This document shows, piece by piece, positions 40,936 to 54,200 of a DNA stretch of 64,000 nucleotides. Within the stretch, counting starts at the first letter, position 1. Every line of letters begins with the position of its first letter. The DNA lies in assembly GCF_963675165.1 (NCBI RefSeq), contig NC_087384.1:2130501-2194500 (forward strand), given 5' to 3'. The position numbers and the translations under genes were made by a program. The notes below the pieces were generated by a model. The model was not told the DNA's origin, ran no database searches, and saw only the letters and a program-made list of their open reading frames with translations. The stretch is from Halichondria panicea. Lineage: Eukaryota > Porifera > Demospongiae > Suberitida > Halichondriidae.

Positions 40936-43900
40936 ATGGCAGAGAGGTGCTCACCAGTGGTTGACATGACAATAGAAGAGGCCCTAGAAATAATGGAAGC
41001 TATGATGGATCTGCTTAAGGTACGTATATAAGAAATAACTGTTAGTGAACAAATGTATCCCAAGCAGTTATACGTATAAGTATAATATACAAGTTTCACC
41101 ACACAGATGCATGTCAAGCGCTTTAGCCGATTAAGAATTTGAACACAAAGCAACTAATTTTTAAGACATTAGCTCAGCAATAATGCGCAGAAACTTTTGA
41201 GATTATTCTATAGCTCTAATAGATAATTATAGTTATCGTACACGATATTATATATATAACGTATAGCGCAAAATTTTCGAAGGGCTTAATTTTAACAACC
41301 CACGAGCATTATGCAACGAAATGCTTTTAGAGGCCTTTCTACGAAATATAGTGCCTCGAACATTTTGCGCTATATATACAGGTAGCTATACAGAAATAAA
41401 TTTTATGTTAGTGACCATTTTCAGCAAAAGTTGCCTGTAAGGTGCGGCCTACGAGTACCGGAGATAGTACTAGGAGGGTCACTAGGCACAAGGACAGAGT
41501 TACCAGAACGATACGATGCTGACATCATCATATACTCACCAGGTATATACCATGCAGAGGCTTATTACCAAACTACCTGTTTTTTCAGGCATGCAGTTAA
41601 AAGAGTTTTGTCGACAACTTAACTCTGCATATAGCTACATTTCAACGCTAACCCTCTCACAGACATCACAATTAAGGAGGTGATAAGGAATGGCTATGGA
41701 CTCTGGCTAAACCAGATCAATCAGTTCATGCACTCGGAGAAAGACCTAGCTAAGGGGTTCGAATTCCATGCCCTCACAGACAAGGGGTTGCAATTCACAT
41801 TTGAGGGGATTGAGATTGAGATAATGGTCAGTCCAAATTGGAGAAAGCCAGCTGACTTCTACACCTTCCTAGAGACTTTGAGACCAGTACACAGAAAATT
41901 GTGAGTTGGTACTAATTGGCAGGTAATTTATTATTACGCTTTGGTCTGTCTCTGTAGGTTTACTCAGTGTGCTGCAAAATGGCAGATCCAGTTTCTAAAA
42001 AATCAAGCTACTCGGGTGAGAAAGAGACCGTTTACTATACTATAGATGTCTTATATGTGAAAGTATAGGAGACGTTTTAGTCTTGCTTACAAGCATGCAT
42101 GATTATGAGAAAGCAGTTCTGCCATTACAGATAATTTCATTAATACATAAAAAAAGTATCATCACTATATGATTATAACAAAATTAATGCAGTGTGAGTT
42201 TTGTTGTTTATCTCATTTAGAGAGGTAATTTTTGCCGTGAGTTCATTCGTCGAGCAAAGGCATGGCGTGCGCTCAAGTGGAGGCAATGTACAGGGGGACG
42301 AGGGAGGCCCTCCTCCTATCTGCTCTCCCTCCTGGTCATCCACGCCTACGAGAATGCTCACAAGACACTGGGTGTGTTCTCCACACTCAGTCCAGAGACA
42401 CTGGCACAACAGTGAGTGGGCGGGTAGAGAGGTAACCAAGGGTACAATGGGTACAATGTACATCAATGAGTGGGTGAATAAGGGAGGTATATATAGCTAT
42501 ATATAAGTACATGCATGCATGTACAGTTAGTGGGCAGGTAAGGAAGTAACTATGAGAGCATAGTATATATATAGGCCTAGCTAATAATTACATAAATCGA
42601 AAACATACTACTATATAGCCTCGATCCCAGGCCGAGTTTTCGCTTTTATAACGGTTAGGCAAACAACTGGGCCTGGTACTAGTTGTCTGCGCATGCGTCA
42701 AATTTTCATTGTATATTTGTGGTCGGCAAAAATATTTAATAAATCAATAATGGAAATTTGTACACAGAAAATGCACAGAGTGAGTACACAAAAGATGCAC
42801 ATAGGGAGCTGCTTCACAAAGGCCTGGGGAGTTGCCAGTTGTGCTGCAGCACAATTACAGTGACCCAGGGCAACTTCAGGATGATTGAATGCCTTCAAAT
42901 TACGTTTCAAAAAGATTTAGCAGGCTGCTGGACTTCTCTGATTCTAGGCCCCAACTCGTAACTCATTGCTTGAGAAAACGTAGATTCTCTTGATGTCTCT
43001 GAGCTACCCAGCAACACTCGAATGAGCAGGTCATACTCCAGTCCTGTGTCTGTGAGTATAGGACAATATTAAAAGAAACCAAAGACGGTTAAACCCTTAC
43101 CTCAAACTGTCCAGTCTCGTCCGTTAGTATAGCCAAGAGGAGCACTGTTGGGATAGCTGGATATTAGCCATTGCTCCTGTACAGAGAAGTAGACATTTTA
43201 AATACGTGTAGATCTATACATATTAAATTTCTCGGTTATAGTGTCATTGTCGACGAGCTGATGATGGCAGCACCAAGTTCTCTAGCTCACACTCTTCACT
43301 TGATCCACCATATTAATGATGAAACTATAGTCTACCTACATTCTTGCCAAACATGAACAAGACTTGATAGCATAGCCGGCCATAGGGCCCACGCAAAAAT
43401 ATCTGACCTTAACAAGCTTGACAAAGCTTTATACCTCTTCCCTTGTTGTTCAGTCTTCAGAATAAGCTTCAGAGAAGAGAGAAGCTTCAGCTAAGAGCCA
43501 TTCCAATCGATTCCAATAATGATAAAACGGGAACTGACTTCTAGTACACGATAGTACACGAATATAAATGTCACGAAAGTGAACAAGAATATCCATTCGT
43601 CAGAATCTGACGAACGATTGACGCATGCGCAGACAACTAGTACCAGGCCCAGTTGTTCGCCTAACCGTTATAAAAGCGAAAACTCGGCCTGGGATCGAGG
43701 CTAACTACTATACTGTATATATAACTATATACATACTACTATACTGTATATATACATACTACTATACTGTATAATTATATATAATTATATATAATTATAA
43801 GTATACAACATAATTATATACATTGCTATAAATTATACGTAATATATTTCTGCAACTTTAAGTGCTATAATTATAGCTGATTAATAAATAAACAAATTGT

Positions 43901-44970
43901 TTGTACAGTGTACATATGGTAGCAATCACTGATTTGCACCAACTGTAATGAAATTACTTGCAGTGCCACAGAAGAGGTGAAGAGTATTGTATACAACTGT
44001 GACAAAGTCAAGTGAGTTATAGCCGGTTATTCATTTAACATAAAGGCGACAAGCTGTTGCTATAACAGTATATAAAGTGGAACCTCGGCTACTCGACTTG
44101 TCATATTCAGTTCACCACGATATAATCATGTTCAACTAATAATCAGAAAATGAGCGAGTCCATTAAATATGCATGCATGCGCATTATATCTGTTACTATA
44201 CTATACTGTTACCGGATAATCGAATGGATAAACTACGCCTTTATCTACTCACAAACAGCAGTGCAAATTTAGTGTATGTGGTCGTCTGCACATGCGCAGA
44301 AAATATGTCTCCATGCATGCTGCATGCACCACACTAAATTTGCACTGCTGTTTGTTAAGTGGGTAGATAAAGGCGTGGTTTATCCATTCGATTATCCGGT
44401 ATATAATTATTCAGATATCTGGCCTGCCTCTGGAAATTAAAGGTGTCCGGATAATCAAGTGAAGTACAACCTGTGCCTTAATCTTATAAGTGAACCAAGC
44501 TCTTTTCTACAGTAAAATTTGTAGACGTGTGCCTTGGCTAGTTATTGTAGCAGGATAGACTCACTTAATCAAATTGATAATCATTGCACAACTGGACTTT
44601 ACATAAGATCAACTGCTGTTACATAGTTCCTATGACATCATACATGACATCATACACTGTTATATTATTATAAACAGTGCCAACTGTCACAAAATTAATC
44701 CCCCCCCCACGCACGCACGCACACACACACATACACACATGCAGCATATACTGGGAGCAGTGCTACGCTATGAAGCAGTACCCTACCCTAGTTCCCCTGA
44801 GGGCACCTCGCATCATTGACCCGGCTAACCCCACACATAATCTGTACCTTACAGGGCTCGCAAATTTTGAGCCCTACAAAAGGTGTGGAGAATACGACAC
44901 TGGGACGGGGGATTGGAGTTCTCTAATCAGAAACATTGGAACGCTAGACTTAAGTAAACCAGTAGAATGA
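40936..44970 (+). CDS. OAS: 2'-5'-oligoadenylate synthetase, gene 1 of cluster (320 aa, 7 exons)
   Basis: Exons 40936-41019, 41425-41542, 41663-41900, 41958-42015, 42221-42411, 43964-44011 and 44745-44970. All have AG/GT borders and the joined frame is exactly 963 nt. The nucleotidyltransferase core has G46-S47 and D59/D61 (PERYDADIIIY); the OAS1-type C-terminal domain has RRAKAWRALK, SYLLSLLVIHAYE and the family signature IIDPANPTHNLYLTG. The enzyme family makes 2',5'-linked oligoadenylates from ATP in the cytosol. Two oddities: the third catalytic acid (Asp in gene 4) is Glu120 here, and the usual TAVPG before DxD reads TELPE. Activity is therefore uncertain. Intron 5 holds a 1.08-kb MITE. 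Start chosen because exon 1 has the same 84-nt length as in gene 5. Confidence 0.9.
42618..43701. mobile_element. GCCTCGA-family element, 1084 bp, in intron 5 of OAS gene 1
   Basis: Ends GCCTCGATCCCAGGCCGAGT and the exact complement, TA on both sides; TIRs about 85 bp. It is the largest family member in the window. The interior has short frames (42758-42961, minus 42698-42910) but no recognised transposase. It is absent from the matching intron of the relic at 2.96-3.09 kb. Confidence 0.88.
43704..43850. repeat. AT-rich minisatellite (ACTACTATACTGTATATA units)
   Basis: Three or more units of about 25-30 bp, then an ATAATTATAT array. It begins directly at the right end of the 1084-bp element. 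Confidence 0.75.
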
Positions 44971-46689
44971 ATATAATTATCACAGCGTAATTGTGTCTAT
45001 AACTATTCTATCGAAAAAATTAACATACGAATAGGGGCGTTTCACCATGCAGTATACGTGGGTGTGATTTCAATATAGAAAATATTAGCCTGCATGCATG
45101 GGGGCCAGACCTTTTCTCAGAGGGGAGAGCGGCCGAGGGGCAAGAGAAGAAAAGGCCTGGAGACTCTTGCAGCAGTCGATGTACCTACATGCTCTTGGAA
45201 TGTCAATAATTAGTTAAAACTTGTGATATTGGAGGTTGTAAAGAAGGAGTAGATGTAGCAATACTCTCATTTCGTATTCAAGAGGCAATACTCGCATTTA
45301 TTTGGGTTAAAAATCACAAGACATAGGATATGCATTTCATTGGCTCTGCATGGCCACATTCTGCAGAGCACACGGAAATGCTGCAAGAGTCTCCAGACCT
45401 AATCCTAGGGCTCACAGGACAATGGCATGATATAAACAGATATAATTATAATTATATAATAAATACATGCAAGAGACTGAGTCGAGTCGCAGCCAGTAGG
45501 CTACTCAGTGGCTGCGAGTAGCTAGCTAGCGAGTTTAAGAGTATGGTAAAGTCAAAACTAACATTAATTTTAGTAACGAGTATTAGCTTAATATAGATCT
45601 ACATACACAGTAATACAGTGTGAAGGCATGATCTCAGTCATGGAATAATAGTATAAATTGTCAGTACAGTTTGATCCCTAAAAACTCCTTTCCATTCAAT
45701 ACCAGATGACATCCACCGCCGTTCTTTAGAAACTTGTCAGACACTGAGTGGCTATATAGGTATCCACCATGGGATGACTGGACAAGAGCCAGGAGAATCA
45801 GAGCTTTCATGAGCTTCATCTAGACTCGCAAGCCGTCACTGTTCGCCTGCAACAGTGACGGCTTGCGAGTCTAAGCTTCATGAGCTCGATAATCGATCAT
45901 GCACGGGAAGCCATCTTTGAGTAATAAAATTGAAAGGTCAAGTTTGGAATATTCCTGTAATAAAGTGAGTGAAGTACCGTAAAACCTCTATTTAAGGCGA
46001 CCCTCTAAATATGCAACATTTGGAAACTCTACTTTCGCAAAACGTAATTATTAAAAAGTGTCGCCTTAAATCGAGGTCTTACGGTGTATCGAAATATCAA
46101 AGTTTGTATCCTTCTGACAAGAAACAAGAGCAGTGCATAGCAGATTATATGAATGGCAGAGCAAACAGCATGATCACCAATTGTAAGGAATTGTATTTGA
46201 AGGTGCATCTGGAACACGGTGAAACAATAAAACAAGCTATATATATACATATATACATATATATGTAGAGGCTTCATGGTGGACAAAGTAGAAACACACA
46301 AAGTTACATGCAGCTATAAAATTATTAAGATTAAAATAAACATGGTCTATACATAATTATAATTATTATACACTGTTTCGGATGTGTCTACGGGATTTAG
46401 AATGCAAAGCACTGCTGTAGTACCCCGAGCGTAGCGAGTGTATTACAAGTGCCTGGCTCTATAAAAATGTAGCAAAAGTCAAATATAAGGTATAAGGTCA
46501 GCACCCCCCTAAATGTCTCTAGCTAAGGTAAGCTTTCACTAGACTGAAAAATGAACTCTCCACTAGCGAAGGTTAATCGCACTGTCCACTAGCTAAGATC
46601 AACTCTCTACTATCGAAGGTCACCGTATACTGTTCGCTAGCAAAGGTTAATCGTACTCTCTGGGCCACTGTACAATACAAATTCGATTC
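44971..46689. other. Spacer after OAS gene 1: degraded paralogous flank and repeats
   Basis: Collinear patches match 3732-4360 and 6560-6720. A diverged inverted-repeat unit lies at about 45115-45400 (GGAGACTCTTGCAGCA and TGCTGCAAGAGTCTCC) and a short one at 45980-46085 (CTCTATTTAAGGCGACCC and its complement). Predicted small frames are not supported. Confidence 0.5.
45819..45872. mobile_element. 54-bp hairpin element with 8-bp duplication AGCTTCAT
   Basis: TAGACTCGCAAGCCGTCACT and its complement form a perfect stem of 23 bp with a 7-nt loop. AGCTTCAT occurs on both sides (45811-45818, 45873-45880). An 8-bp duplication is the hAT pattern. Same termini as 27262-27638. Confidence 0.8.
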
Positions 46690-46835
46690 ACATGCAACGT
46701 AGATATACACAAGCTGATTCAAAGGGAAAAAGCATGAGCGTACAAAAGTGACAAGACAGTGGAACCCAATGAGCCAAACTCATATATTTCATCTCCTTGC
46801 TAGCACACTCCAAGAGTATCACGGGGACTGTAGGG
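46690..46835 (+). pseudogene. OAS exon 5 relic (gene 2-like)
   Basis: Weak, broken-frame similarity to the exon 5 segment from IKRAKKW to YLIS, with stops in place of Trp and within the helix. Closely matches the relic at 7035-7140. Its place between genes 1 and 2 marks a lost OAS copy. Confidence 0.6.
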
Positions 46836-47023
46836 AAAGTTCAGCTGTTTTTACAAAGTGTGAGGGCCGGTATAATTATGGCCTCTTCTTAGAGTTTATA
46901 TATAATCAATAGTGTACATGAACTGCATGTGTACCAAAAATCACCACTAGCCTAGTATAACCTATGTCCTATAACCTATGTCATTATTCAGTTGTGTGCT
47001 GTGTTTATGTCTGCGTCTAAATT

Positions 47024-48985
47024 TTGTCTATGTCCCATTTTTTGGAAAAAATCAGACACCTGATGCCTGGCCATGCTGGAAAAGACGGTTTGAACAATTT
47101 TAAGAAGCATCAGGCCTTGCAGGAGAGTCACAGTCCAAATTTTAACAAGTCAATACATTCTTTACTGCCTATAAGAGAAGAAGCGGAGACAGTCCTAGTG
47201 TTCACTAATATTACTGCTGAGGAGCGAAGACAGTATGCTGCAGTAGTGGAAAAATGTGAGGAGTTTTTCCAAGTATACGCAAGAACATCATTTTTGAAAA
47301 AGCTAGGTTCAACCGGAACCAACAAGCAGGAGAGACAGCGGAGCAGTACAATATGGCACTCTACACCCCTTGCCGAAAGCTGTGAATATGGTGAGACAAA
47401 GGATGAGATGATTAGAAATCGCTTATAGTAGTGGGCATCAGAGACAATACACTCTCAGAGAAGTTACAGATGGACCCAGCACTCACACTGGAATCAGCCA
47501 CGATTCGCCAGAGAGAGGCAGTACATGAACAAAAAAATAACTCTTAAACAAGAAGAAGGAGCTGGTAATATCGATTTGTTAAAACGGAAATCAACCTATG
47601 GTCAAGGAAAAGGTCCTCCACGTAACCCCAAGAAAGTTAAACGAGGACAGCCAAAACAGAACAGTTTGGGGGATAAATGCCGTCGCTGTGGACGAGAGAA
47701 GCATTCCTGAGACGAGTGTCCCATGCACAAAAGACGCAGAATGTCATCACTGTAAGCGCAGAGGTCACTACAGTGTAGCTAGTTGCTACAAAAAATCCCT
47801 TTCAAGTGTCCAACAAGAAGAAGAGAGCAGTTTTTCAGACACCTCATTCCTGGATGCGGTCACACAACAAGAGAAGGAGAGCTGGACAGCTAACCTCAAA
47901 GTCAATGACAAAGAGATACCATTTAAGATTGACACAGGAGCCGAGGTCACTGCCATTACAATTGAGACATACATTACCAGGAGAGCAAAGACCAGACAAA
48001 TAACGTACTGTCTGGTCCAACACAACAATCACTAGTATAGTAGTAAAAGGACAAATCACATGTGATCTCACTCTGGGTGCCAGGCGAGCCAGACAGAAAC
48101 TATTCGTCGTCGATCATCTCAAAACCAACCTTCTTGGCTTACCTACTATCAAAGCTCTAAAAATGATTGCCAGAATGGGTTAAGTCCAGGCAACCGATTG
48201 GTTTCACCAAGGTATTCAAAGGACTCAGGTACGCTGTCAAGGGAATACGAAATTAACTTGGAACCTGATTGCGAAACCACACGTAATTTACACCCCAAGA
48301 CACGTGCCCCTACTATTACAACCAAAGGTCCAGTAGTTGCTTAAACGAATGGAAAAGGCAGGAATGATATCAGAGCCGACACGTGGTGCGCAGGTATGGT
48401 TGTGACACCTAAAAAGAACGGAAACCTCCGTATCCGTATCTGTCGATCTCAAGCCACTTGTGAGACTAGAAGTCCACCCACTGCCTACCGTCGACGAGAC
48501 CTTAGCACAGACAACAGGAGCGAAAAAATGTTCTCCAAACTAGCAGCTTTTGGCAGACACCCCTAGCTCCCTCGTCGTGGCTACTAACCACGTTCATCAC
48601 TCCAATAGGACGCTACTGCTTCAATAAACTTCCATTTGGTATTTGCAGTGCACCAGAAGTGCTCCAACGCTGCATGAACAAGATTCTATAGTAGGCCTAC
48701 CGGGAGTATAGTATGTCAGATCGACGACATATTGGTGTTTGGGAGCACCCAAGAGGAACACGACACGAATCTGGAAACGTATTGAGAAAGCCCATGCATG
48801 TATATACACTCAGCAAAGAGAAATGCGAGTACAACATGACTATACAATCACATTCTTAGGACACATGGTTGGCCCGGACGGTGTCAAAGCATACCCAAAG
48901 GAAGCGGAAGCAATTGAAAAAATGGCCCCTCCAACCAACACGTCGAAGCTTCGAAGATTCCTAGGAATGGTAAACCAACTGGGTG
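47024..48985 (+). pseudogene. Degraded Ty3/Gypsy retrotransposon: gag, zinc knuckles, protease, RT fragments
   Basis: In order: a gag-like region (ITAEERRQYAAVVEKCEEFF) at 47024-47520; CRRCGREKHS and CHHCKRRGHY zinc knuckles near 47680-47790; an aspartic protease motif IDTGAEVTAI near 47930; RT pieces LPFGICSAPE (48629) and QIDDILVFGST (48720), with a catalytic IDD; and the RT connection TITFLGHMVGPDGVKAYPKE to FLGMVNQLGG (48845-48985). Several stops and frame changes. RNase H and integrase are absent and no LTRs were found. It is cut by a MITE at 48984. Confidence 0.85.
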
Positions 48986-49185
48986 GAAAATTTCGAGGGT
49001 GTAAATTTTCGTGCAATTGTCTTATTTGGAAAATTTCGCGGGTAGTAAATTTCGTGGAGTTAGGGTGTGGCACTATCTCGCATGCGTATACAAAGCCTTC
49101 CATGGGTTTTAATTTTCGTGTTCTGCAGCCACCCACGAAAAACGCGAAATTAAAAACACCTCGAAATGTTCTACCCGTACGGTAT
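48984..49185. mobile_element. TACCGTATAGCG-family palindromic MITE abutting the Gypsy relic
   Basis: Left arm GGAAAATTTCGAGGGTGTAA (slightly truncated); right end CTACCCGTACGGTA; inner TTTTCGTG and CACGAAAA arms. It replaces the rest of the Gypsy pol frame. Confidence 0.6.
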
Positions 49186-49456
49186 ACTGTACCGCAAGAG
49201 TAGAGGAGAGTTTCACAGAATATAGGGGCATAATTTCTTGTGTTCAAATCAGAATTAAAGACAAAGTATTCCTTGTTGTTGAAAGTAATTAGACTGTGGT
49301 TTCTTACTATAATTATTATTAGACTGTAGTTTTGTCATTCTATTAATAGACTAATATTATGTTATGTCATTATTTGTTTTGTATCTAGAATATTCTGCTA
49401 TAAAAATAGTGTGTTGATATAACTGTGAAAATCAGCACTTGTACCTAGTGCATGCA
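49186..49456. other. Upstream region of OAS gene 2
   Basis: AT-rich, no frame. The promoter should lie here; TATAAAAA at about 49399, 58 nt before the chosen ATG, is the only candidate. Confidence 0.35.
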
Positions 49457-51182
49457 ATGTCTAGGTTACCTAGGCTGTATCTCACTACAGCTGAAGAACG
49501 AAAATGGGAGAGAAAACTTGAAGAACAGAGCCACAGGTATTCCGAGGAACAAAAAATTACGGCAGCTACTTTCGAGCATGTCGATGAACCTCAGCCGACT
49601 GGTTGTTTCAAAGTGGATGATGCTAGAGCATTGGTGATTAATACAGTTATGAAAGCAACAGAAAGAGTAAGGGCTTAAAATACCAAGCTACCGTATATTA
49701 TAGCTGGTTATTTTCGAGACACGAAATTTCCAGGTTTTCGAGGATTGACCCAGAAACACGAAAATTGGTTTACATCCGGTTTAAACCTATCTACTGTAGG
49801 GGTGTGGTCATTTGAACCTCTATCCTAGAAATAAAATCCTTGAAATGTTTTATTTGGGCAATCCGCGAAAATAGCCTGCTATGCGATATTATAATACTGT
49901 ATATAATTATAGAGAGTCATAATTATATATAAATACACACTCATGTCAATTTGCGTATGCTGCATAATTATATAGAGAGAGTTTCAAAAGGATGCGGTAT
50001 TTTAAAGACTAAATTATATGAGGGTGGATCAGTCAAACAAGGTACAGCTGTACCTGGATGCTTTGACATTGACCTGGTGCTTTTCTCTAAAGGTAATTTA
50101 AATAAACCGGCCATTGTACCTCTCCCTGCATGGCTTATTGGCTTTATTCTAAACACAGATTTGAAATCGATAGATTGCATTAAAAACAAAGGCTATCCTG
50201 AGACACTTGAAAAAGTTGACGAGTATTTCGAGAAACAATTCCAAGAAAAGTATCACTGTGAAGATAAACAAGGAGTAACAGTGAAGTTCACATACAAATT
50301 GACTGATGATCGTAAAATCACAGTGAAGCTAAGCTTCTCCTGCTACTGGGACCCTGGTAAGCCTGAAGAGCTTTTTGATATGCTTGAAACAATCGACTCA
50401 CATGAGATAAGAGAACTGTAAGTGATAATAACCATAATCCTATATAATTATACAGTATAGACTCTTGTTAATCCGATCACCCTTGGGCCCGGCCGACAGT
50501 GCAGTTTTGGCTGCAATAACGATGTGGCTGCGTTTCAGAAAGTATATAGCCACAGCTAAATAGCCACTTTGATAATGAATCACTTTGTTCTCTATTTATG
50601 CTATTGTTCGGGTATATAATTGGCCTAGAGCACGCGATGTGCCAGAATAATTATGCCTCGGTGCGCATGCGCAAGTGAGGTATACGGTAGTGTGTTTATG
50701 TGTGTGTGTAGACTGTTTCAGCTGCTCAAGGATCAATGAAATGCAAGTAAGAGTTTCTATAGGCTTCTAGTCATGTTTTCTTGGCTTAATTGGTATTTGT
50801 GGATTTGCAAAACAAAGCTTCATTCTCGAGTTATGCCTAGTTTTGCTTATACTTGGAATGCCATTGCAGCCTTTTCAGAAGAAGAGTCCGTAGCAAAACT
50901 TGTTCACCAGTGTTGCTACTCTACTTAGTAGTTAGCTCTGCACTAGTATTGGTAGCTGCAAGAGTGAGAAGAGGGCTACAAGGCTCTGCTGACTTTTTTT
51001 TTTGCTGTTTTATATATCGACTTAAATTTTTTCGTGCTATCGCGCGACCTGAGCACCCTTCTACTGATATTCCTAGAAACGCCACTGCTTTCTCATGGCA
51101 GAGTTCAAGTTTATGCAGGTGAAAATAACTTTTGATGACAAATTGTTATGCCTCGGTGCGCATGCGCAAGCGAAGTATACGG

Positions 51183-51227
<45 letters not shown>

Positions 51228-54200
51228 CGTGTCTGTTTGTCTGTCTGTCTGTGTGTGTATAGACTGCTACAGCTGCTCAAGGATCAATGAAGTGCAAGTA
51301 AGAGTTTCTATAGGCTTCTAGTTATGTTTTCTTGGATTTTAATTCGTGGATTGGCAAAATAATGCTTCGTTCTATAGAGTTATGCCTATACTTGGAATGC
51401 CTTTTCAGAAGAGCACGTATATATAGCCAAATTTATTTCAATGAGTGTTGCTACTCTACTTAGTAGTTAGCTCTGCACTATAGAACGCTAGCTATTGGTA
51501 GCTGCAAGAGTGAGAAGAGAGCTGCAAGGCTCTGCTGATGGCAGCCATTAATTTTAGACTTGAACTTTGGCATCGATCGTTTTTAACAACAATCATGGTC
51601 GATCATTACCCACTCTTTGAGTTTGCATGCATCAATGAAGAATGTTTATTATGTGTATAAAATTAAGCTTTATGTTATGTAGCTTTGGCATCTCCACCGA
51701 GGCATCAGCACCTGCGGTGCTTTCATTGAATTAGCTGGAGCTAATAAACGCCACTCTTGAACAGTGGCCTCTCTCGAATTGTAGCCTCCTCTTCCAGTAA
51801 AATGAAACATTTAGTATATAGCCACGGCTCCTGCATGATCAAGCATATACGGTAATACTATATATAGGACAGCCAGAAGTGACCAATATAAAAGAATATA
51901 GCGAGTTGGCTGCGTTTTGAGCAATATACAACATAATAATAATGATCAAGCTAGCAATCGGAGCCAAATGAAGCGACCGGTATATTGAGGTGACCGTATT
52001 TCAGAGAGCCAGATTAGCGAGAGTCTATACTTACTGTATATAATGTATACGGTTACCTCATGTATGAGATATGACCATGCATGCTTTGAATAATTATACT
52101 CCGACCTATGCACAGAATTATATATACATGCAGGTTCATTCCTGGTACATTCAAAATGCAGTCTGACTTTATTAAGTGTGTGGACCCTGAAAATCACCCT
52201 AGAGGAAATCATAGGACCTGCCAAAACGTAAAAATTATACCTAGAATCATGCAGTTAGTTTGCGAGTGAAGAAAATGAGCCAAATCAGATCAGCAGAAAA
52301 TGTGACCCTTTGCAAGCTACCATGCAGCATAATATCAGGAGTGTATGAAGAGGAGTATCCAACTGTAGCAGTTGTAGTGTAAACCATGTTTCGGTACCAG
52401 TATGTCATACTGCGTCACTATCAGACCGCATCTTAAGTGGGTGCGTAGAATTAGTTAAAAATGATATCAGCATACACGCATGTGGTTTGTACCTCCAAGC
52501 CCACATTTATGCATGGCTAACAGTTTACACAACTACAAGTGTTAGTGACGGATTCAATCCGAAATATAGAATGGAATGTGCATGGGAGTCGCATACTCCT
52601 CTTCATACACTCCTGATAATATATACCAGAGATTTTGCGATTTTATTTTTTTGAAGTGACAAAAAATTGCACATGTTTGATGCTCATAAATATTCTAGTG
52701 ATACGGATGTACGTAAAAATGACATACCGTATAGCGGGTAATTTTCGTGGGGTAATGTATTCATTATTTTCGTGGGCAAGCTGGCCTCCACAAATAACGT
52801 AGGCGTGGCTTACGGGAACATAGGAATGCAGACAGGCAACAAGACTAAATGAAATTTTTACTCACGAAAACCACCGTTTCTCAATTAAGTTGAACGATTT
52901 TTTACCCCACGAAAATTACCCGCTATATACAGTATATACATGCATTGTTATACAGATACATCATCTGATTAAAAGGGCAAAAAAGTGGAGAAACAAACAA
53001 GATTGGACAGTCCACACTGAACATGGAGATCTACATGGCGAGCCTGGCTCCTATCTCATTTCCTTGCTAGTGATCACAGCACACTTTCATGTCGAAGAGA
53101 AGTTCGGGGAATACGGGTCCAAAACACAGCATTTTAGGCAGTATACAGCCAGGTATATAACCCTTTATAATGTTTATATATATCTGTCTGTCTTGACATC
53201 TGAGGTTGTACGAGTGTACCTAACAAAAGTCATGAATTATATAGAGTGACTGATGAATTCAAGAGAATTGTTAAGCAGATAGGAGAAAAAGAAGACTTTG
53301 GGTGAGCTAGTACCGTATCTGGAGTTCTGTGATATTATTTTCGTATGAAACCCTATATATAGGCATGGTTTACCGGAATCCATGTATAATGATGCAAAAG
53401 AAATTTTTAGTCACAAAAAGTACCGCTGTTCAATTTTTTTACCCCATGAAAATTACTTAGGGTGACATAAAATTATTTTCACCATTGTCAAACGTAGACT
53501 TTTTCTGCGATTTCAAGTACTGTTTAGTTCATTTTGCTGGTATTAAATTCTGCTAAAAGTTGTGAAATCACAGTGTTTGTAATTAATTACTCATAATAAT
53601 TTTATGTGGTTTCTATAATCATTCCCGAGTACACATTTTTGCGATTTTACTCTCATCCGCAGAATTAGCAGAAATTAATACCCAATTTTATGTCACTTTT
53701 AAGTACAGTAGAACCTAGCTAATCTGGACCCTTTTTAAAGTTCGAAGACCGGACAAAAAATAATATTAAACTGAAAAGAAGAGGGCTGTAGAATAGACTA
53801 CTGCACATGCGCACTTTATTAATAAACTGCTCAATATACCTCACTGAATACAATGGCTATACTGCAAAGAAAACGAAAAGAGCTCACAAGACTCGCTGTA
53901 TATTGGAGAGAAAGTTGAGATAAAATTAGCTAGCAGCTTTCCTTCTGGCCACAGTAATATCACATGCATGCATTTGAGTGTTCTTTGTTAATGATACTTA
54001 ATGACATCCGAAATTTTCATGTATATTTGAATGGGGGTTTGGTCCCGCTCATTCAGATTAGCGAGGTTCTACTGTATATATATATATATATAAAGTCCTT
54101 TATAAGCGCTTTGTTTTCGAGGAGCACAATTTTTAAGGTTCGAAGCCAATCCGCGGAAACTGCATTTTAGCTCCTCAAAAGTAAAGTACCTTACATTATT

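Noticed and set aside
41262-41385. Possible promoter-like element in OAS gene 1 intron 1
   Set aside because: It is a short TACCGTATAGCG-type palindromic repeat remnant.
47024-48985. Endogenous retrovirus with an envelope gene
   Set aside because: Only gag, zinc-knuckle, protease and RT fragments of a Gypsy element are present; no envelope-like frame or LTR found.
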